Assembly (NCBI GenBank): GCA_049515555.1 | Contig: JBEKTY010000056.1 | Coordinates: 8,778 to 72,777 of the forward strand | DNA from: JBEKTY01 sp049515555 | GTDB taxonomy: Bacteria > Planctomycetota > Planctomycetia > Pirellulales > Thermoguttaceae | Direction of reading: 5' to 3' | DNA: 64,000 nt | Position numbers and translations under genes: made by a program | Notes under the pieces: model-generated | Told to the model about the DNA's origin: nothing | Databases searched by the model: none | What the model saw: the letters and a program-made list of their open reading frames with translations, nothing else | Shown here: piece by piece, positions 16,201-24,477 of the stretch | Numbering within the stretch: position 1 is the stretch's first letter | Layout of the letters: every line of letters begins with the position of its first letter

Positions 16201-17139
16201 GTTCGAGTCGTCGGCCCGGTATGGCGCGTGCAGCGCGGACTTATTGCGGATCCGGGCGGCCCGCTTCCGCCCGAACAGCCCGGGCCGCTCTTCTTCCGCC
16301 CGCAGGCCGTAGCCCACCAGCTCCAGCGTGCTGCGGCGGGCCAGGCGGCCCGCCTTGTCGGTCTCCTTCGACGTTTGATAGACGACCCCGCCGGGCACGT
16401 CGTTGGCGGTCATGGCCACGCTGACGATCATGCCGCGGGAGTCACGCTGCACAGTCCGCACGCAGGCCGCGGTCTTGGTCACCGCCAGGACCTTGTAGGG
16501 CAGGTCCAGGGCCAGCACCTCCTGCGTCGTCTCGCCCAGCCATTGTTGTCCGCTGGAGTCGGTGGTGGTGCTGGCCCGCTTCAAAACGTACGGCGGCAGC
16601 AGATCGCTGTAATAGATGCTCTCCACCGTGCGACTGCTGGGGCCGGCGAATTCCACCTGCTGCAGACGGCAGTCGATCTGGCGGTCCTCGATCAATACCT
16701 GGCTGGCGCCGGCAGGCTTGATGACCACGCCGGGTCCGCTGAGCTCGCCGTGGAAGCCCTGGTTGATGAACTGGGGTTGGGCGTCGAGTTGTTTGCCGGC
16801 GACCTCGACCCCCACCTCGACCTCCAGGCACACGCCATCGTCGCCGAGTTTCGCCAACGTGGTCTTGGTCTCGGTGGTGCTGGTGCTGCTGACCAGGCCC
16901 GCTGGGTCGAGCGTTTCGGTGACCACGCGGACGACCTTCCACGCCCCGGGCTGGAAGCGGCCCCAGGCATGATGCCGGGCCGAAAGCCCGCGCACCGCTC
17001 TCACGGCCGAGACCGGTGCCGCCGCGGCGGGGGCTTGTGCCGCCGGGGTCGGACTGCCCGCCTCCTGCGCCGCCAATGGGCCCGCCACCCAGCCCGTCGC
17101 CAGACACAACGCCAGATTCCCGAGCACCCGCAATGGCAC
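16198..17139 (-). CDS. Exported protein of unknown function
   Basis: 313 residues from the GTG at 17139, chosen because it places a signal peptide (VLGNLALCLATGWVAGPLAAQ) at the N-terminus; the longer frame to 17250 prepends non-signal sequence. After an Ala/Pro linker, the body has beta-rich repeats with Thr/Val (WKVVRVVTETLDPAGLV, TTLAKLGDDGVCLEVEVGVEVAG, VAMTANDVPGGVVYQTS), suggesting an outer-face beta protein. The family was not recognised; DUF4412-like or lipoprotein-sorting-like folds are possible but unproven. The stop lies in a tandem-word repeat. Confidence 0.6.
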   Translation of the reverse strand: MPLRVLGNLALCLATGWVAGPLAAQEAGSPTPAAQAPAAAAPVSAVRAVRGLSARHHAWGRFQPGAWKVVRVVTETLDPAGLVSSTSTTETKTTLAKLGDDGVCLEVEVGVEVAGKQLDAQPQFINQGFHGELSGPGVVIKPAGASQVLIEDRQIDCRLQQVEFAGPSSRTVESIYYSDLLPPYVLKRASTTTDSSGQQWLGETTQEVLALDLPYKVLAVTKTAACVRTVQRDSRGMIVSVAMTANDVPGGVVYQTSKETDKAGRLARRSTLELVGYGLRAEEERPGLFGRKRAARIRNKSALHAPYRADDSN

Positions 17140-17285
17140 GCCTTGCGTCCCTCCCGCTGCCGTCAGTTTACCGCAGAACCAATCTGTGGACAGGATGCGG
17201 CCGGGGGGCGTATGTGGGTTTTCTGGAAATTGCCGGCCCCCGAGTTCCAATTATACCGTTTACGCCGGCTTTGCCATCCAGTTAG

Positions 17286-17398
17286 CCGGGATTATTCACC
17301 GGGGCTTGTAGTGACCCGATTTATCGGGTCTGGAGGGTGTGAACAGGTCAAGGACCGCATGAATGCGGTCACTACGAACGATTGGCGAATAATCCGGG
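17286..17398. mobile_element. MITE-like element, copy M3
   Basis: 113 bp, inverted relative to M1, ends CCGGGATTATTCACC and GGCGAATAATCCGGG. It has perfect TTAG flanks (17282-17285 and 17399-17402). The right TTA is the complement of the TAA stop of the small lipoprotein reading leftward into it. Confidence 0.85.
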
Positions 17399-17731
17399 TT
17401 AGTGGATTCCCGCCTGGTTGGCCGTGGGGAAGTTGTCGGCCTCGACCTTCTTGCGGAAGGCCGCTTCGTTGCTGCCGGGAATGATGCCTGCCACGGCGTC
17501 TAGCGGCCGCGAGGCGCTGCTGCAGCCCACCGTTGGAACGAGCATCGCTGCGGCTAGCAGGGCGGAACACGGCAGGCGGTACCTGCCCGGTCCCGTCTCC
17601 CTCCGGGAGAGGGCCAGGGTGAGGGGAACTCGATCATCCGGTCCCCTCTCCCTCCGGGAGAGGGCTAGGGTGAGGGGAACTCGGCGCCGATTCCGCCCCG
17701 TGTGCAGAACTCCAGTCATGCCCAAGGCCAT
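17399..17731 (-). CDS. Small lipoprotein with two REP units translated at its N-terminus
   Basis: 110 residues from the ATG at 17731; a TTG at 17740 and an ATG at 17719 are alternatives. The lipoprotein signal (SALLAAAMLVPTVGCSS) and the end FRKKVEADNFPTANQAGIH look genuine and resemble small planctomycete lipoproteins. Between the start and the hydrophobic core lie two in-frame copies of the translated REP (VPLTLALSRRERG, VPLTLALSRRETG), so the n-region of the signal peptide is extended by about 30 residues. No start codon exists between the repeats and the core. Export may be impaired, so this may be a decaying gene. The stop TAA comes from the target site of M3. The 95-residue lipoprotein gene ends just upstream. 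Confidence 0.55.
   Translation of the reverse strand: MALGMTGVLHTGRNRRRVPLTLALSRRERGPDDRVPLTLALSRRETGPGRYRLPCSALLAAAMLVPTVGCSSASRPLDAVAGIIPGSNEAAFRKKVEADNFPTANQAGIH
17591..17677. repeat. Tandem pair of CCCTCTCCCTCCGGGAGAGGG REPs
   Basis: Two direct copies start at 17591 and 17641, a 50 base period, each with GTCCC-TCTCCCTCCGGGAGA then GGGTGAGGGGAACTCG. Translated on the minus strand they give VPLTLALSRRERG. Other copies are in the 191 bp elements and at 24478-24630 and 47515-47549. Confidence 0.8.
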
Positions 17732-17736
17732 GCTCC

Positions 17737-18024
17737 TCAATTAGGGCCGGGACGCGGCATGGCGATGAAATCACTGGGCGTCCGGGGTTTTTCCGGCGCC
17801 GGGGCGAACGGGTTCCACCAGGCCGATTGGCCCGCGGGGTCCGGCTTGGCCGCCGAGTATTGCGGTGCCGCAAAGCCGGTGGCCTGGCTTCCCTTGGGCG
17901 TGCTCGTGGCTTGGCAGGCCGAGAGCGAAACCAGCAGACCCGCCAGCACGGCTGCAAGGAAGGCCGCCCAGGGCCAGCGGCCCCGGTTCGTAACGGGGAC
18001 AATCCCGGTTTCGTCGGTAACCAC
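17737..18024 (-). CDS. Small lipoprotein of unknown function
   Basis: 95 residues from the GTG at 18024; no ATG exists in a sensible position, and the open frame continues far upstream only because of GC bias. One hydrophobic stretch (WPWAAFLAAVLAGLLVSLSAC) ends in a lipobox-like LSAC, so it is probably lipid-anchored. The C-terminal part is Pro-rich (WWNPFAPAPEKPRTPSDFIAMPRPG). No family was recognised. It is followed at once by the other small lipoprotein (stop TGA 17737, next start within 10 bases), so they form a two-gene unit. Confidence 0.5.
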   Translation of the reverse strand: MVTDETGIVPVTNRGRWPWAAFLAAVLAGLLVSLSACQATSTPKGSQATGFAAPQYSAAKPDPAGQSAWWNPFAPAPEKPRTPSDFIAMPRPGPN

Positions 18025-18140
18025 CGGCGGCGCTCCGTTGCGAGAATCTTGGACGAGGCCAGGCGCGATTGCGCTGCACGATTGGGGCCGCGGAGTGTCG
18101 CACAAAGCCCCGCCGCTGTCCAGCCTAATATCTTTTTTTA

Positions 18141-19553
18141 TTACCGCGTGAGCTGGGCTGGCGCCGGGCCCGGCTCGATGGCGGCGGCGGCCGTGGGCGC
18201 CCCCTGGCCCTCGGCAAGCGGCAGGTGCCGGGCTAGCCAATCGGTCTGAGGGCTGGCGGGCAGCACCGCCGAGCCGGCCGGGGCCAGTGCTCGGACCAGG
18301 GCGGCCAGCGGCTGCGGCCCCCCGGCCGGCTGACTGAGCAGGGGGCCCCCGGCCGCCAGGAGGATCGTGCCGGGCTCTGCCCCGGGGCATCGCCCGGCGA
18401 GCCGCAGGCCCTGCCAGTCGAGCCGGAACTCCAGGGCCAGGTAGTCGTATGGCAGCACGTCGGCCGAGCCCGCGGCCCGCGGCGGCCGGACCATCCGCAG
18501 GTGCTCGACGACCGCATCGACCAGCCGTCCGCCGATCCGGCCGGGGGCGCCGGTCAACGTGCCGGCCGCCTCTGCCAGCCGCCCGCCGTGCACCTTGGCC
18601 CGCCCGATCGCCAGGTCCGCAGTGCCAGTGAGTCGGTGTCCGAACTGGCTCAGCAGTTGGCCCAGGTCGAGGTCGAGCAACTGTCCGGTCAGCTCGCCGT
18701 CCCAGCCATCGGGCCCCTGGTTGGCCCAGCCGTAGCCGGAGAAGCGGCACGCCGGGCCCAGCCGTTGCAGCTCCGGCAGGCCGACGGCCATTAGCGCCAC
18801 GGGCAGTTCACCGCGACCGGTGCTGAGCTCGAGTCCGCCGGCCGGCGGTGCTACTTGTCGATTGCGGACCACGCGGACCCGGACGGGCTCGCTGCCGGGG
18901 GACTGTCCCGATTTTTGTGGCATGGATGCCGCAAAAATGGGACTGTCCCCTTCAGGCTCGGCGGCGCCCGTCAGGCGGAAGGCCGCCTGGGCCTGGACAC
19001 CGCAGGGCAGGGCCCCCAGCCCGCCTTCCAGCCCGCTCAGGCGCCATAGCCGCTCGCGGTCGAAGAGCTTCACCTCGTCGGCGGTAAGGCGGAGCTCGAG
19101 CCCCGGCCCACCCTGGCCCTGCAAGTAGCGGGCCACGAGCTGCTCCAGGCGGTCGCAACCATCGGCGTCGATCTCCACCGCCGCGGCCGTCAGGACGATC
19201 GCCGGCCGCGGCGCCCGCCCCGCCGCGGCTCGCCCGGGCGCGGCCCCGGCCGAGGCGATCGTGGTCCAGGCGGCCTCCAGCCGGCGGCAACGCAGAATCC
19301 AACGGCCGCTTTCCGGGTCCGATAGTACGAGCCCTTCGTAGACGATCGTGCCCGGCCGCGGATGCCGCAGCCCCTGGAGGGCAACAGTCAGGCCCAGTTC
19401 CCGGCCCAGCCCGGCGGCCTCGCTGCCGGCGTGCCAGGGGAGCCGCCAGGCGACGCACCAGCCCACCACCGCGGCCGTGGGCACGATGCACAGCAGAAAG
19501 AACACGGCCAGGCCGAGCTGTGGGCTCGATCGGTGCAAGGCGACAGGTACCAT
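18141..19553 (-). CDS. Membrane-anchored protein of unknown function, with in-frame REP
   Basis: 470 residues. One N-terminal transmembrane anchor (LGLAVFFLLCIVPTAAVVGWCVAW), then a long region rich in short beta-prone segments (IVLTAAAVEIDADGCDRL, LTADEVKLFDRERLWRLSG, GTADLAIGRAKVHGGRLAEAAG), reminiscent of AsmA-like or DUF748-like periplasmic proteins, but I cannot assign it. Near residue 200 a GGGGACTGTCCC palindrome is translated as GDSPIFAASMPQKSGQSPG without loss of frame. It follows aroC on the same strand with a 29-base-arm palindrome in the gap. Confidence 0.6.
   Translation of the reverse strand: MVPVALHRSSPQLGLAVFFLLCIVPTAAVVGWCVAWRLPWHAGSEAAGLGRELGLTVALQGLRHPRPGTIVYEGLVLSDPESGRWILRCRRLEAAWTTIASAGAAPGRAAAGRAPRPAIVLTAAAVEIDADGCDRLEQLVARYLQGQGGPGLELRLTADEVKLFDRERLWRLSGLEGGLGALPCGVQAQAAFRLTGAAEPEGDSPIFAASMPQKSGQSPGSEPVRVRVVRNRQVAPPAGGLELSTGRGELPVALMAVGLPELQRLGPACRFSGYGWANQGPDGWDGELTGQLLDLDLGQLLSQFGHRLTGTADLAIGRAKVHGGRLAEAAGTLTGAPGRIGGRLVDAVVEHLRMVRPPRAAGSADVLPYDYLALEFRLDWQGLRLAGRCPGAEPGTILLAAGGPLLSQPAGGPQPLAALVRALAPAGSAVLPASPQTDWLARHLPLAEGQGAPTAAAAIEPGPAPAQLTR
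18897..18950. repeat. GGGGACTGTCCC palindromic element, copy B (inside CDS)
   Basis: The left arm GGGGACTGTCCCGATTTTTG (18897-18916) and right arm CAAAAATGGGACTGTCCCC (18932-18950) lie inside the membrane-anchored protein gene, in frame. Confidence 0.85.
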
Positions 19554-19589
19554 TTGTGCTCAGCACCCTCCGCGCGTTAGGTGCCCGTA

Positions 19590-19654
19590 GGGTGCCACTG
19601 CTGGCTTGTCCAGCAGTGTGAGAAGCACTGCTGGACAAGCCAGCAGTGGCACCC
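19590..19654. repeat. 29-bp-arm inverted repeat, copy 2
   Basis: Arms at 19590-19618 and 19626-19654 are identical to those at 3988-4052; only the 7-base loop differs. It lies between aroC and the membrane-anchored protein gene, both on the minus strand. Confidence 0.8.
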
Positions 19655-19693
19655 AGTGCCGACATATAAGCGGGAAATTCGCAACGTCCTTGC

Positions 19694-20854
19694 TCACTCG
19701 CCGCCGTCGGCCAACAGCTTCTTTCTCGCCATGGCGTAGAACAGGTCCAGGCGCTGGCGGATCTCTTCCAGGTTGTCGCCGCCGAATTTCTCGACCACCG
19801 CCGCGGCGATCTCCATCGCCACCACGTTTTCCAAAATGCAACTGGCGGCGGCCACCGCGCAGACGTCGCTCCGCTCGTAGGCGGCGGACTCGGCCTCGCG
19901 GGTCTTGAGGTTCACCGATTCGAGCGGCTGGGCCAGCGTGCTGATGGGTTTCTTCGCCACGCGAATCACGATGGGCTGCGAGTTGGTCATGCCCGCCTCC
20001 AGCCCGCCGGCGTTGTTGTGCCGCCGCATGAAGCCCAGCGAGCGGCCGCCGGCCTGACCGGGGTCGTAGCAGATCGGGTCGTGGACCTCGGAGCCGGGCG
20101 AGCGGGCGGCCGCAAAACCCAGCCCGATCTCGACCCCCTTCATGGCCTGCACGGCCATGACGGCGCGGGCCAGCCGGCCGTCGAGCTTGCGGTCCCATTG
20201 CGTGTGCGTGCCCAGCCCGTAGGGCAGGCCCTCGACGCGGACCTCGATCACCCCGCCCAGCGTATCGCCCGCGTCGCGGCAGTGGTCGATAAGCTCCTTC
20301 GCCCGCTCGTCCTGGTCCGGATCGAGCGTGTACAGGATGCTCCGGTCGCGCAAGGGCCGCTGCTCCTGGAGCGTGCCGGGCCGCGGCGGGATGACCAGCG
20401 GGCCCACCTGCACCACGTAGCCGAAGGCCGTGATGCCCAGCGGTGAGAGCAGTTGCTTGGCCAGCGCCCCGGCGGCGACCCGGGCCGTAGTCTCCCGGGC
20501 GCTGGCCCGTTCCAGGATCGCCCGGATCGAGGTTAGATATTTTATCGAGCCGCTCAGGTCGCCGTGGCCCGGCCGCGGCCGGTCCAGGTCGTCCATCTGG
20601 TCGATCTTGCAGTCCTTGTTGGGGATCAAGAGGGCGATGGGGCTGCCCAGCGTCATGCCCCGCCACACGCCGCTGAGGATCTCGACGTGATCGGTCTCGA
20701 TCTGCTGCCGGCCGCCGCGGCCGTAGCCCCCCTGGCGGCGCAGCAGCTCGGCGTCGATCTCGTCGCGATCCAACTGCACCCCGGCCGGAAACCCGTCCAC
20801 CAAGGCCACCAGGGCCTTGCCGTGCGACTCGCCGGCGGTAAGGTATCGCAACAT
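19694..20854 (-). CDS. aroC: Chorismate synthase
   Basis: 386 residues from the ATG at 20854 (MLRYLTAGESHG); the longer frame to 20884 adds ten unlikely residues. Converts EPSP to chorismate with reduced FMN, the last step of the shikimate pathway. Signature motifs are YLTAGESHGKALVALVDGFPAG, RPRPGHGDLSG, ERASARETTARVAAGA and SGSEVHD-like SPGSEVHDPI, plus GGLEAGMTNSQPIVIRVAKKPIST near the C-terminus. No other shikimate genes are adjacent. Confidence 0.95.
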   Translation of the reverse strand: MLRYLTAGESHGKALVALVDGFPAGVQLDRDEIDAELLRRQGGYGRGGRQQIETDHVEILSGVWRGMTLGSPIALLIPNKDCKIDQMDDLDRPRPGHGDLSGSIKYLTSIRAILERASARETTARVAAGALAKQLLSPLGITAFGYVVQVGPLVIPPRPGTLQEQRPLRDRSILYTLDPDQDERAKELIDHCRDAGDTLGGVIEVRVEGLPYGLGTHTQWDRKLDGRLARAVMAVQAMKGVEIGLGFAAARSPGSEVHDPICYDPGQAGGRSLGFMRRHNNAGGLEAGMTNSQPIVIRVAKKPISTLAQPLESVNLKTREAESAAYERSDVCAVAAASCILENVVAMEIAAAVVEKFGGDNLEEIRQRLDLFYAMARKKLLADGGE

Positions 20855-21276
20855 TCGATTGCCTGGACGCTGAAAGCGTCGCATATCATGGAATCAGGGT
20901 AAGCCGTAGCGGCAGTGGTTTGTAGCTTGCAGTGCTAGCATTTCGATGCTAGCTGCGTTATTCCCGGTGTTTTATGTGTGCGATGCAGCTCGCAAAATAC
21001 GGGGCTCTCCGCGATTCTGTGAAAAGCACGTGTTATAAGCCGCCTAGCGCCACCCTGGGTCCGGGTTTTGAGATTCTACCCGCCTTTCCCCAACCAGGAT
21101 AGGGCGATTCCGACTCGCATCGCGTAGCGACGCCATGACGGTAGCCGTGGGTTTCAACCCACGGACTTACTGAACCACAAGCCCTCGACCACACCGAACT
21201 CGCCTCGGTGGTAAAGAAGGCTGGACGGCTTCACGCACGATCCCTTCACGTCCGATCACGATGGGGGCCGCTGCAC
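20855..21276. other. Intergenic region between vapC and aroC
   Basis: No gene was found. A short hairpin CCGTGGGTTTCAACCCACGG lies at about 21146-21165, a possible factor-independent terminator or REP. The rest is unremarkable. Confidence 0.45.
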
Positions 21277-21705
21277 TTATCCGCCTTTTTCCTGCCGGAA
21301 ACTCATGAGTTTCAAGTCGGAGCAGGCGGCAATTCGCTTGAAATCAACGTCCGTCGTGAAAAGCGAAGCGTTCCTTTCGATGGTCTGTGCGGCGATCAGC
21401 GCGTCGATTGTCGAGCACGCAATACCGTGTCCGCGGCACGCATTGCCGATCCGTGCCGCGCGGAGATGCTCGGCCTTGTCTGCCAGCAAGACGGGAAACC
21501 CGGCCATCGCACCCTGAAGTCTGTCGAACTGCTCGGCGCTGCGCACGCCGGAGAGCAATTCCTGGAGGACGATCCCGGGCACCGCCAGCGGTGCGTCGTC
21601 GGCAACCAGTCTCCTAAGCGCAGCCACCAACGGCGGCTCGTCGCCCGCATCCCGCCGTGGGCGGCGCAGTGCGAGCGACAAGATCGACGTGTCCAGAACG
21701 ATCAT
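21277..21705 (-). CDS. vapC: VapC-family PIN-domain toxin
   Basis: 142 residues, a PIN-domain ribonuclease. Acidic residues expected for Mg2+ binding are seen in MIVLDTS (Asp5), GIVLQELLSG (Glu), CSTIDALIAAQ (Asp) and LFTTDVDF (Asp). Family members cleave tRNA or rRNA when released from the antitoxin. The ATG overlaps the antitoxin stop (ATGA, 21702-21705), indicating translational coupling. A second role as a plasmid- or island-stabilising module is inference. Confidence 0.85.
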   Translation of the reverse strand: MIVLDTSILSLALRRPRRDAGDEPPLVAALRRLVADDAPLAVPGIVLQELLSGVRSAEQFDRLQGAMAGFPVLLADKAEHLRAARIGNACRGHGIACSTIDALIAAQTIERNASLFTTDVDFKRIAACSDLKLMSFRQEKGG

Positions 21706-21902
21706 CGTTTCCTCCGCTCCGCCTTGTAATCGTAGGAGGGGTCGAAGTCGATCTTGCCGAACAGGTCCAACGCCTTGCGGCGCATGCGGCGCTCGACGTA
21801 TTCCTGCAGCGCCTGGTTAACGGTTGCCCTCTTCGTGCGCTGCTTGCCCAGCCGGAGCGCCAGGCAGAGCAGTTTGTCGTCGATTGCGAGATTCGTGGCC
21901 AT
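21702..21902 (-). CDS. vapB: VapB-family antitoxin
   Basis: 66 residues from the ATG at 21902 (MATNLAIDDKLLCLALRLG), the typical VapB_antitoxin opening; ten upstream residues of the longer frame are not family-like. The N-terminal half should form the DNA-binding part and the end (LFGKIDFDPSYDYKAERRKR) wraps the VapC toxin, a hallmark of this family. A promoter and direct repeats lie just upstream. Confidence 0.85.
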   Translation of the reverse strand: MATNLAIDDKLLCLALRLGKQRTKRATVNQALQEYVERRMRRKALDLFGKIDFDPSYDYKAERRKR

Positions 21903-21948
21903 CGTGTTCTCGTCATCCCCCGCGAATAGCATTCAGGACGGTGCAATT

Positions 21949-21985
21949 CTACACATAATCCTACACAACGTTCATGGCGAGTCAA
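21949..21985 (-). promoter_or_regulatory. Probable vapBC promoter and operator
   Basis: On the minus strand TTGACT (21985-21980), 16 bases, TAGGAT (21963-21958). A direct repeat, CTACACA at 21949-21955 and 21961-21967 (plus strand), overlaps the -10 and could be the VapBC autoregulation site. Confidence 0.45.
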
Positions 21986-23256
21986 GGTTTCAGCGTCACC
22001 CAGCGGACCAGTTGGCTGACCAGCAGTTTGCCGTCCCAGGGAGACTCGAAGGCGTTCATCAGGCCCGGCCTTACGCAACGGGCCACGCCGGCCGCGGTGG
22101 CGGCTTCGGCGAAGGCCGTAGCCGTGTGAGGCTCGGCGAAGGCGATGCCCACGGTTTGCACCTTAGGCGAGAGCAGGGGGATGATGTCGCGCCAAGATTC
22201 CACTTCGGTGAGGAAGACGGTCCGCGACTGCACGGCCTCTTTCAGCGACGGCTCGCGGTCCATGCACACGGTCCAGTTGGCGCCGTCGGCCGAGGCCAGG
22301 CAGTCGCGGCTCTCGTCCAGGGCCCAGCGGGCGCGGATCTCCATAATGCGGACCGTGGTGTAGGCGTCTAGGCCCGGCTTGGGCGGCAGGCGCTCGAGCT
22401 GCCGGGCGAACAGGGCCCCCACGTCGGCCAGCGAGAGCCTGGCATTCCGCTCGATGAAGATGGTTTGCGGCGCGGAGCAGCCCCGCTGGTCGAAGGCGGC
22501 CACGTCGCGGACCAGTCCGGCCACGGCGTCCTCCAGGGGCTTGCCGCCCGATTCCAGCCGCTGGCGGTCGATCAAGGCAATCGAATACTTGGGCCCGAAG
22601 ACGATATCGACGCAATGCTCGCGGCGGGGCAGGGCGGAGACGGCCTTAACGGCGGCCTGGCCGCCCCAGATCACGCGGGCATCGGCGGCCAGCGACATGG
22701 CGTCGTTCAGCTCGGCGCGGCGGTAGTCGAACCACACCACGGCCGCGGCGGCCAAGAGATCGCTCCCCCGCAGTCCGCCGGCTTCGGCTTCGCCCAGGAC
22801 GGCCAGCAGGCGGTCCATGCCTTGCGGGTCGGCGTAGGCCAGCTTCACGAGGCAGACGTTCTTGGCCAGCAGGGCCGGCACCAGTGAGAAGAGGGGCAGG
22901 GTGGGCACATTACCGGCCATCCACATGGCCACCAGCCCCTGCGGCTTGGCGGCCAGGAAGTCGCGGCCCCAGGGCTGGAAGCCGTCCAGCAGCTTGGCAT
23001 TGCCTTGCATGTTCAGATCGAGGATCTTTTGCAGATTGGTGCGGCCCAGCCAGGCCGAAAGGAAGGCGGCGCCCTCCAGCGACCGGGTCCGCTGGTCGCG
23101 CAGCAAGCGGCGGCCGAAATCATCCACCAGGGCCAGCAGGGCCTCGATCGGCCAGGCCCCCAGGCGGCCGCGGGCCGCGTTAAGCTCGCCGATGATCGCC
23201 GGCAAAGGCTGCTCGATAGGCTGGGGGTCGGTGGGCAGGAATCGCGATACGTTCAC
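21982..23256 (-). CDS. LuxC-like acyl-CoA/acyl-protein reductase
   Basis: 424 residues from the GTG at 23256, which overlaps the stop of the LuxE-like gene (GTGA). The LuxC family (aldehyde-dehydrogenase fold) reduces a fatty acyl group, handed over by LuxE, to the aldehyde using NADPH. GLVAMWMAGNVPTLPLFSLV resembles the nucleotide-binding region, and FDQRGCSAPQTIFIE carries the expected catalytic Cys. The C-terminal LLSPKVQTVGIAF and RPGLMNAFESPWDG also fit. No luciferase (luxAB) or LuxD is nearby, so the aldehyde has another use. Confidence 0.85.
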   Translation of the reverse strand: MNVSRFLPTDPQPIEQPLPAIIGELNAARGRLGAWPIEALLALVDDFGRRLLRDQRTRSLEGAAFLSAWLGRTNLQKILDLNMQGNAKLLDGFQPWGRDFLAAKPQGLVAMWMAGNVPTLPLFSLVPALLAKNVCLVKLAYADPQGMDRLLAVLGEAEAGGLRGSDLLAAAAVVWFDYRRAELNDAMSLAADARVIWGGQAAVKAVSALPRREHCVDIVFGPKYSIALIDRQRLESGGKPLEDAVAGLVRDVAAFDQRGCSAPQTIFIERNARLSLADVGALFARQLERLPPKPGLDAYTTVRIMEIRARWALDESRDCLASADGANWTVCMDREPSLKEAVQSRTVFLTEVESWRDIIPLLSPKVQTVGIAFAEPHTATAFAEAATAAGVARCVRPGLMNAFESPWDGKLLVSQLVRWVTLKP

Positions 23257-24464
23257 CGGATCTCCCTGGATTGGGCAAAGGTGTCGCCGCAGCCGCGGAT
23301 TTCCGCCTGCTCGATCCGCCGCGTGAAGCGGAAATAGGTGCCGCGCCGCCCGCAGGGGCAATCGTCCACGCCCAACAGCCGGCCTTGATCCTCGGTGAGG
23401 ATCGCCTGGCCGGGATAGCTGGTGGGCAGCACGCTGACGACTTCGATGATGCCCGTTTCGCCCGGGGCCACCGGCCGGAGGTCATAGCTGCGGCGGATCA
23501 GCACGTCGGCGAAGGCGGGGGCGTGCTTGTTGCCCGCCGGGCAGTCGACGAACACCGTGCCCACCTGCTCGACCATGCCGTAGAAATCCAGCACGCCTGC
23601 CGGCCCACAGCCCAGCACCTCGGCGGCGCGGCGGTTGAAGTCGTCTTTGGTCACGCTCTGGGCGGCGAGCTTCTTCCAGCCGCCGGAGTGCAAGAGCACG
23701 GCCTGGGGGGCGTGGAATTGGAGGCCCCGCCGCTGGGCCTCGACCAGGAACCGCGACCAGACCAGGAACGTAAAGCCGAAGACCAGTAGCGGCCGCTCGG
23801 CGTGCCGCCGGAAGAAGTCGGTCACGGCCTCCCAGTCGGCCTCGACGTCGGCGGAAGGCAGGACGCGGGGACTGTCCCGATTTTCGTCCTGGGGACTGTC
23901 CCGATTTTCGTCCGACGAAAATGGGACTGTCCCCTTTACGGGCGTCCCCTTCAAAGACGCCAAACCGAACGTCGTTTGCGAGGCGAAATTGCCGATCCCG
24001 CGGATCGCCGCGCCCCGCGCGCTTAAGGTCTCGCCGGGGGCCACGCTCTCCGGCACGTCTAGTACCAACAGCGGCCGCCGCTCCGGGCCCAGGTGCTCCT
24101 TCAGCACCGCCACCAGCGCCCTTGATTGCCGGAAGGCCGTGGTCTTATCGATCATGATCCGGCTGGCGGCCTGGCCGGTGGTGCTCGAGGACCGCAGCTC
24201 GCGCACGATCTTATCTGGGGGCACGGCCACCAGCGGCAGGTGCTTGAACGAGGCGGCGGGCAGGGGCGGCACGTCGGCCAGACGCTGCCAGCCCTCGGCC
24301 GGACCGCCCAGCCGGGCCAGGAACCGCGCGTAGGGCGGGCAGCGCCCGGCCACGTCCTGGCACACCGCCCGCAGGATCGGCAGCAGCCGCGACTCCTTCT
24401 CCGCTTGCGGGGCCGCGTACTGCGGCCCGCGGATCAACTCCTCGATTTGCTGCTCGAAGGGCAT
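23253..24464 (-). CDS. LuxE-like acyl-protein synthetase, with in-frame REP
   Basis: 403 residues. LuxE-family enzymes activate a fatty acid with ATP to an acyl-adenylate and transfer it to a Cys before reduction by LuxC. The ANL-type motif SSSTTGQAASRIMIDK (about residues 92-107), FGFTFLVWSRFLVEAQ, LDFYGMVEQVGTVFVDCPAGNK and the C-terminal EDQGRLLGVDDCPCGRRGTYFRF are seen. About 25 extra residues (KGTVPFSSDENRDSP..., near residue 175) come from a GGGGACTGTCCC palindrome; they interrupt a loop rather than a motif, so activity may be kept. It overlaps the LuxC-like gene by 4 bases. Confidence 0.82.
   Translation of the reverse strand: MPFEQQIEELIRGPQYAAPQAEKESRLLPILRAVCQDVAGRCPPYARFLARLGGPAEGWQRLADVPPLPAASFKHLPLVAVPPDKIVRELRSSSTTGQAASRIMIDKTTAFRQSRALVAVLKEHLGPERRPLLVLDVPESVAPGETLSARGAAIRGIGNFASQTTFGLASLKGTPVKGTVPFSSDENRDSPQDENRDSPRVLPSADVEADWEAVTDFFRRHAERPLLVFGFTFLVWSRFLVEAQRRGLQFHAPQAVLLHSGGWKKLAAQSVTKDDFNRRAAEVLGCGPAGVLDFYGMVEQVGTVFVDCPAGNKHAPAFADVLIRRSYDLRPVAPGETGIIEVVSVLPTSYPGQAILTEDQGRLLGVDDCPCGRRGTYFRFTRRIEQAEIRGCGDTFAQSREIR
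23867..23934. repeat. GGGGACTGTCCC palindromic element, copy C (inside LuxE-like CDS)
   Basis: Two direct left arms (23867-23886 and 23891-23910) are followed by one inverted arm CGAAAATGGGACTGTCCCC (23916-23934). The 68 base element preserves the reading frame of the luxE-like gene. Confidence 0.85.
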
Positions 24465-24477
24465 AGGCTCGATTTTC

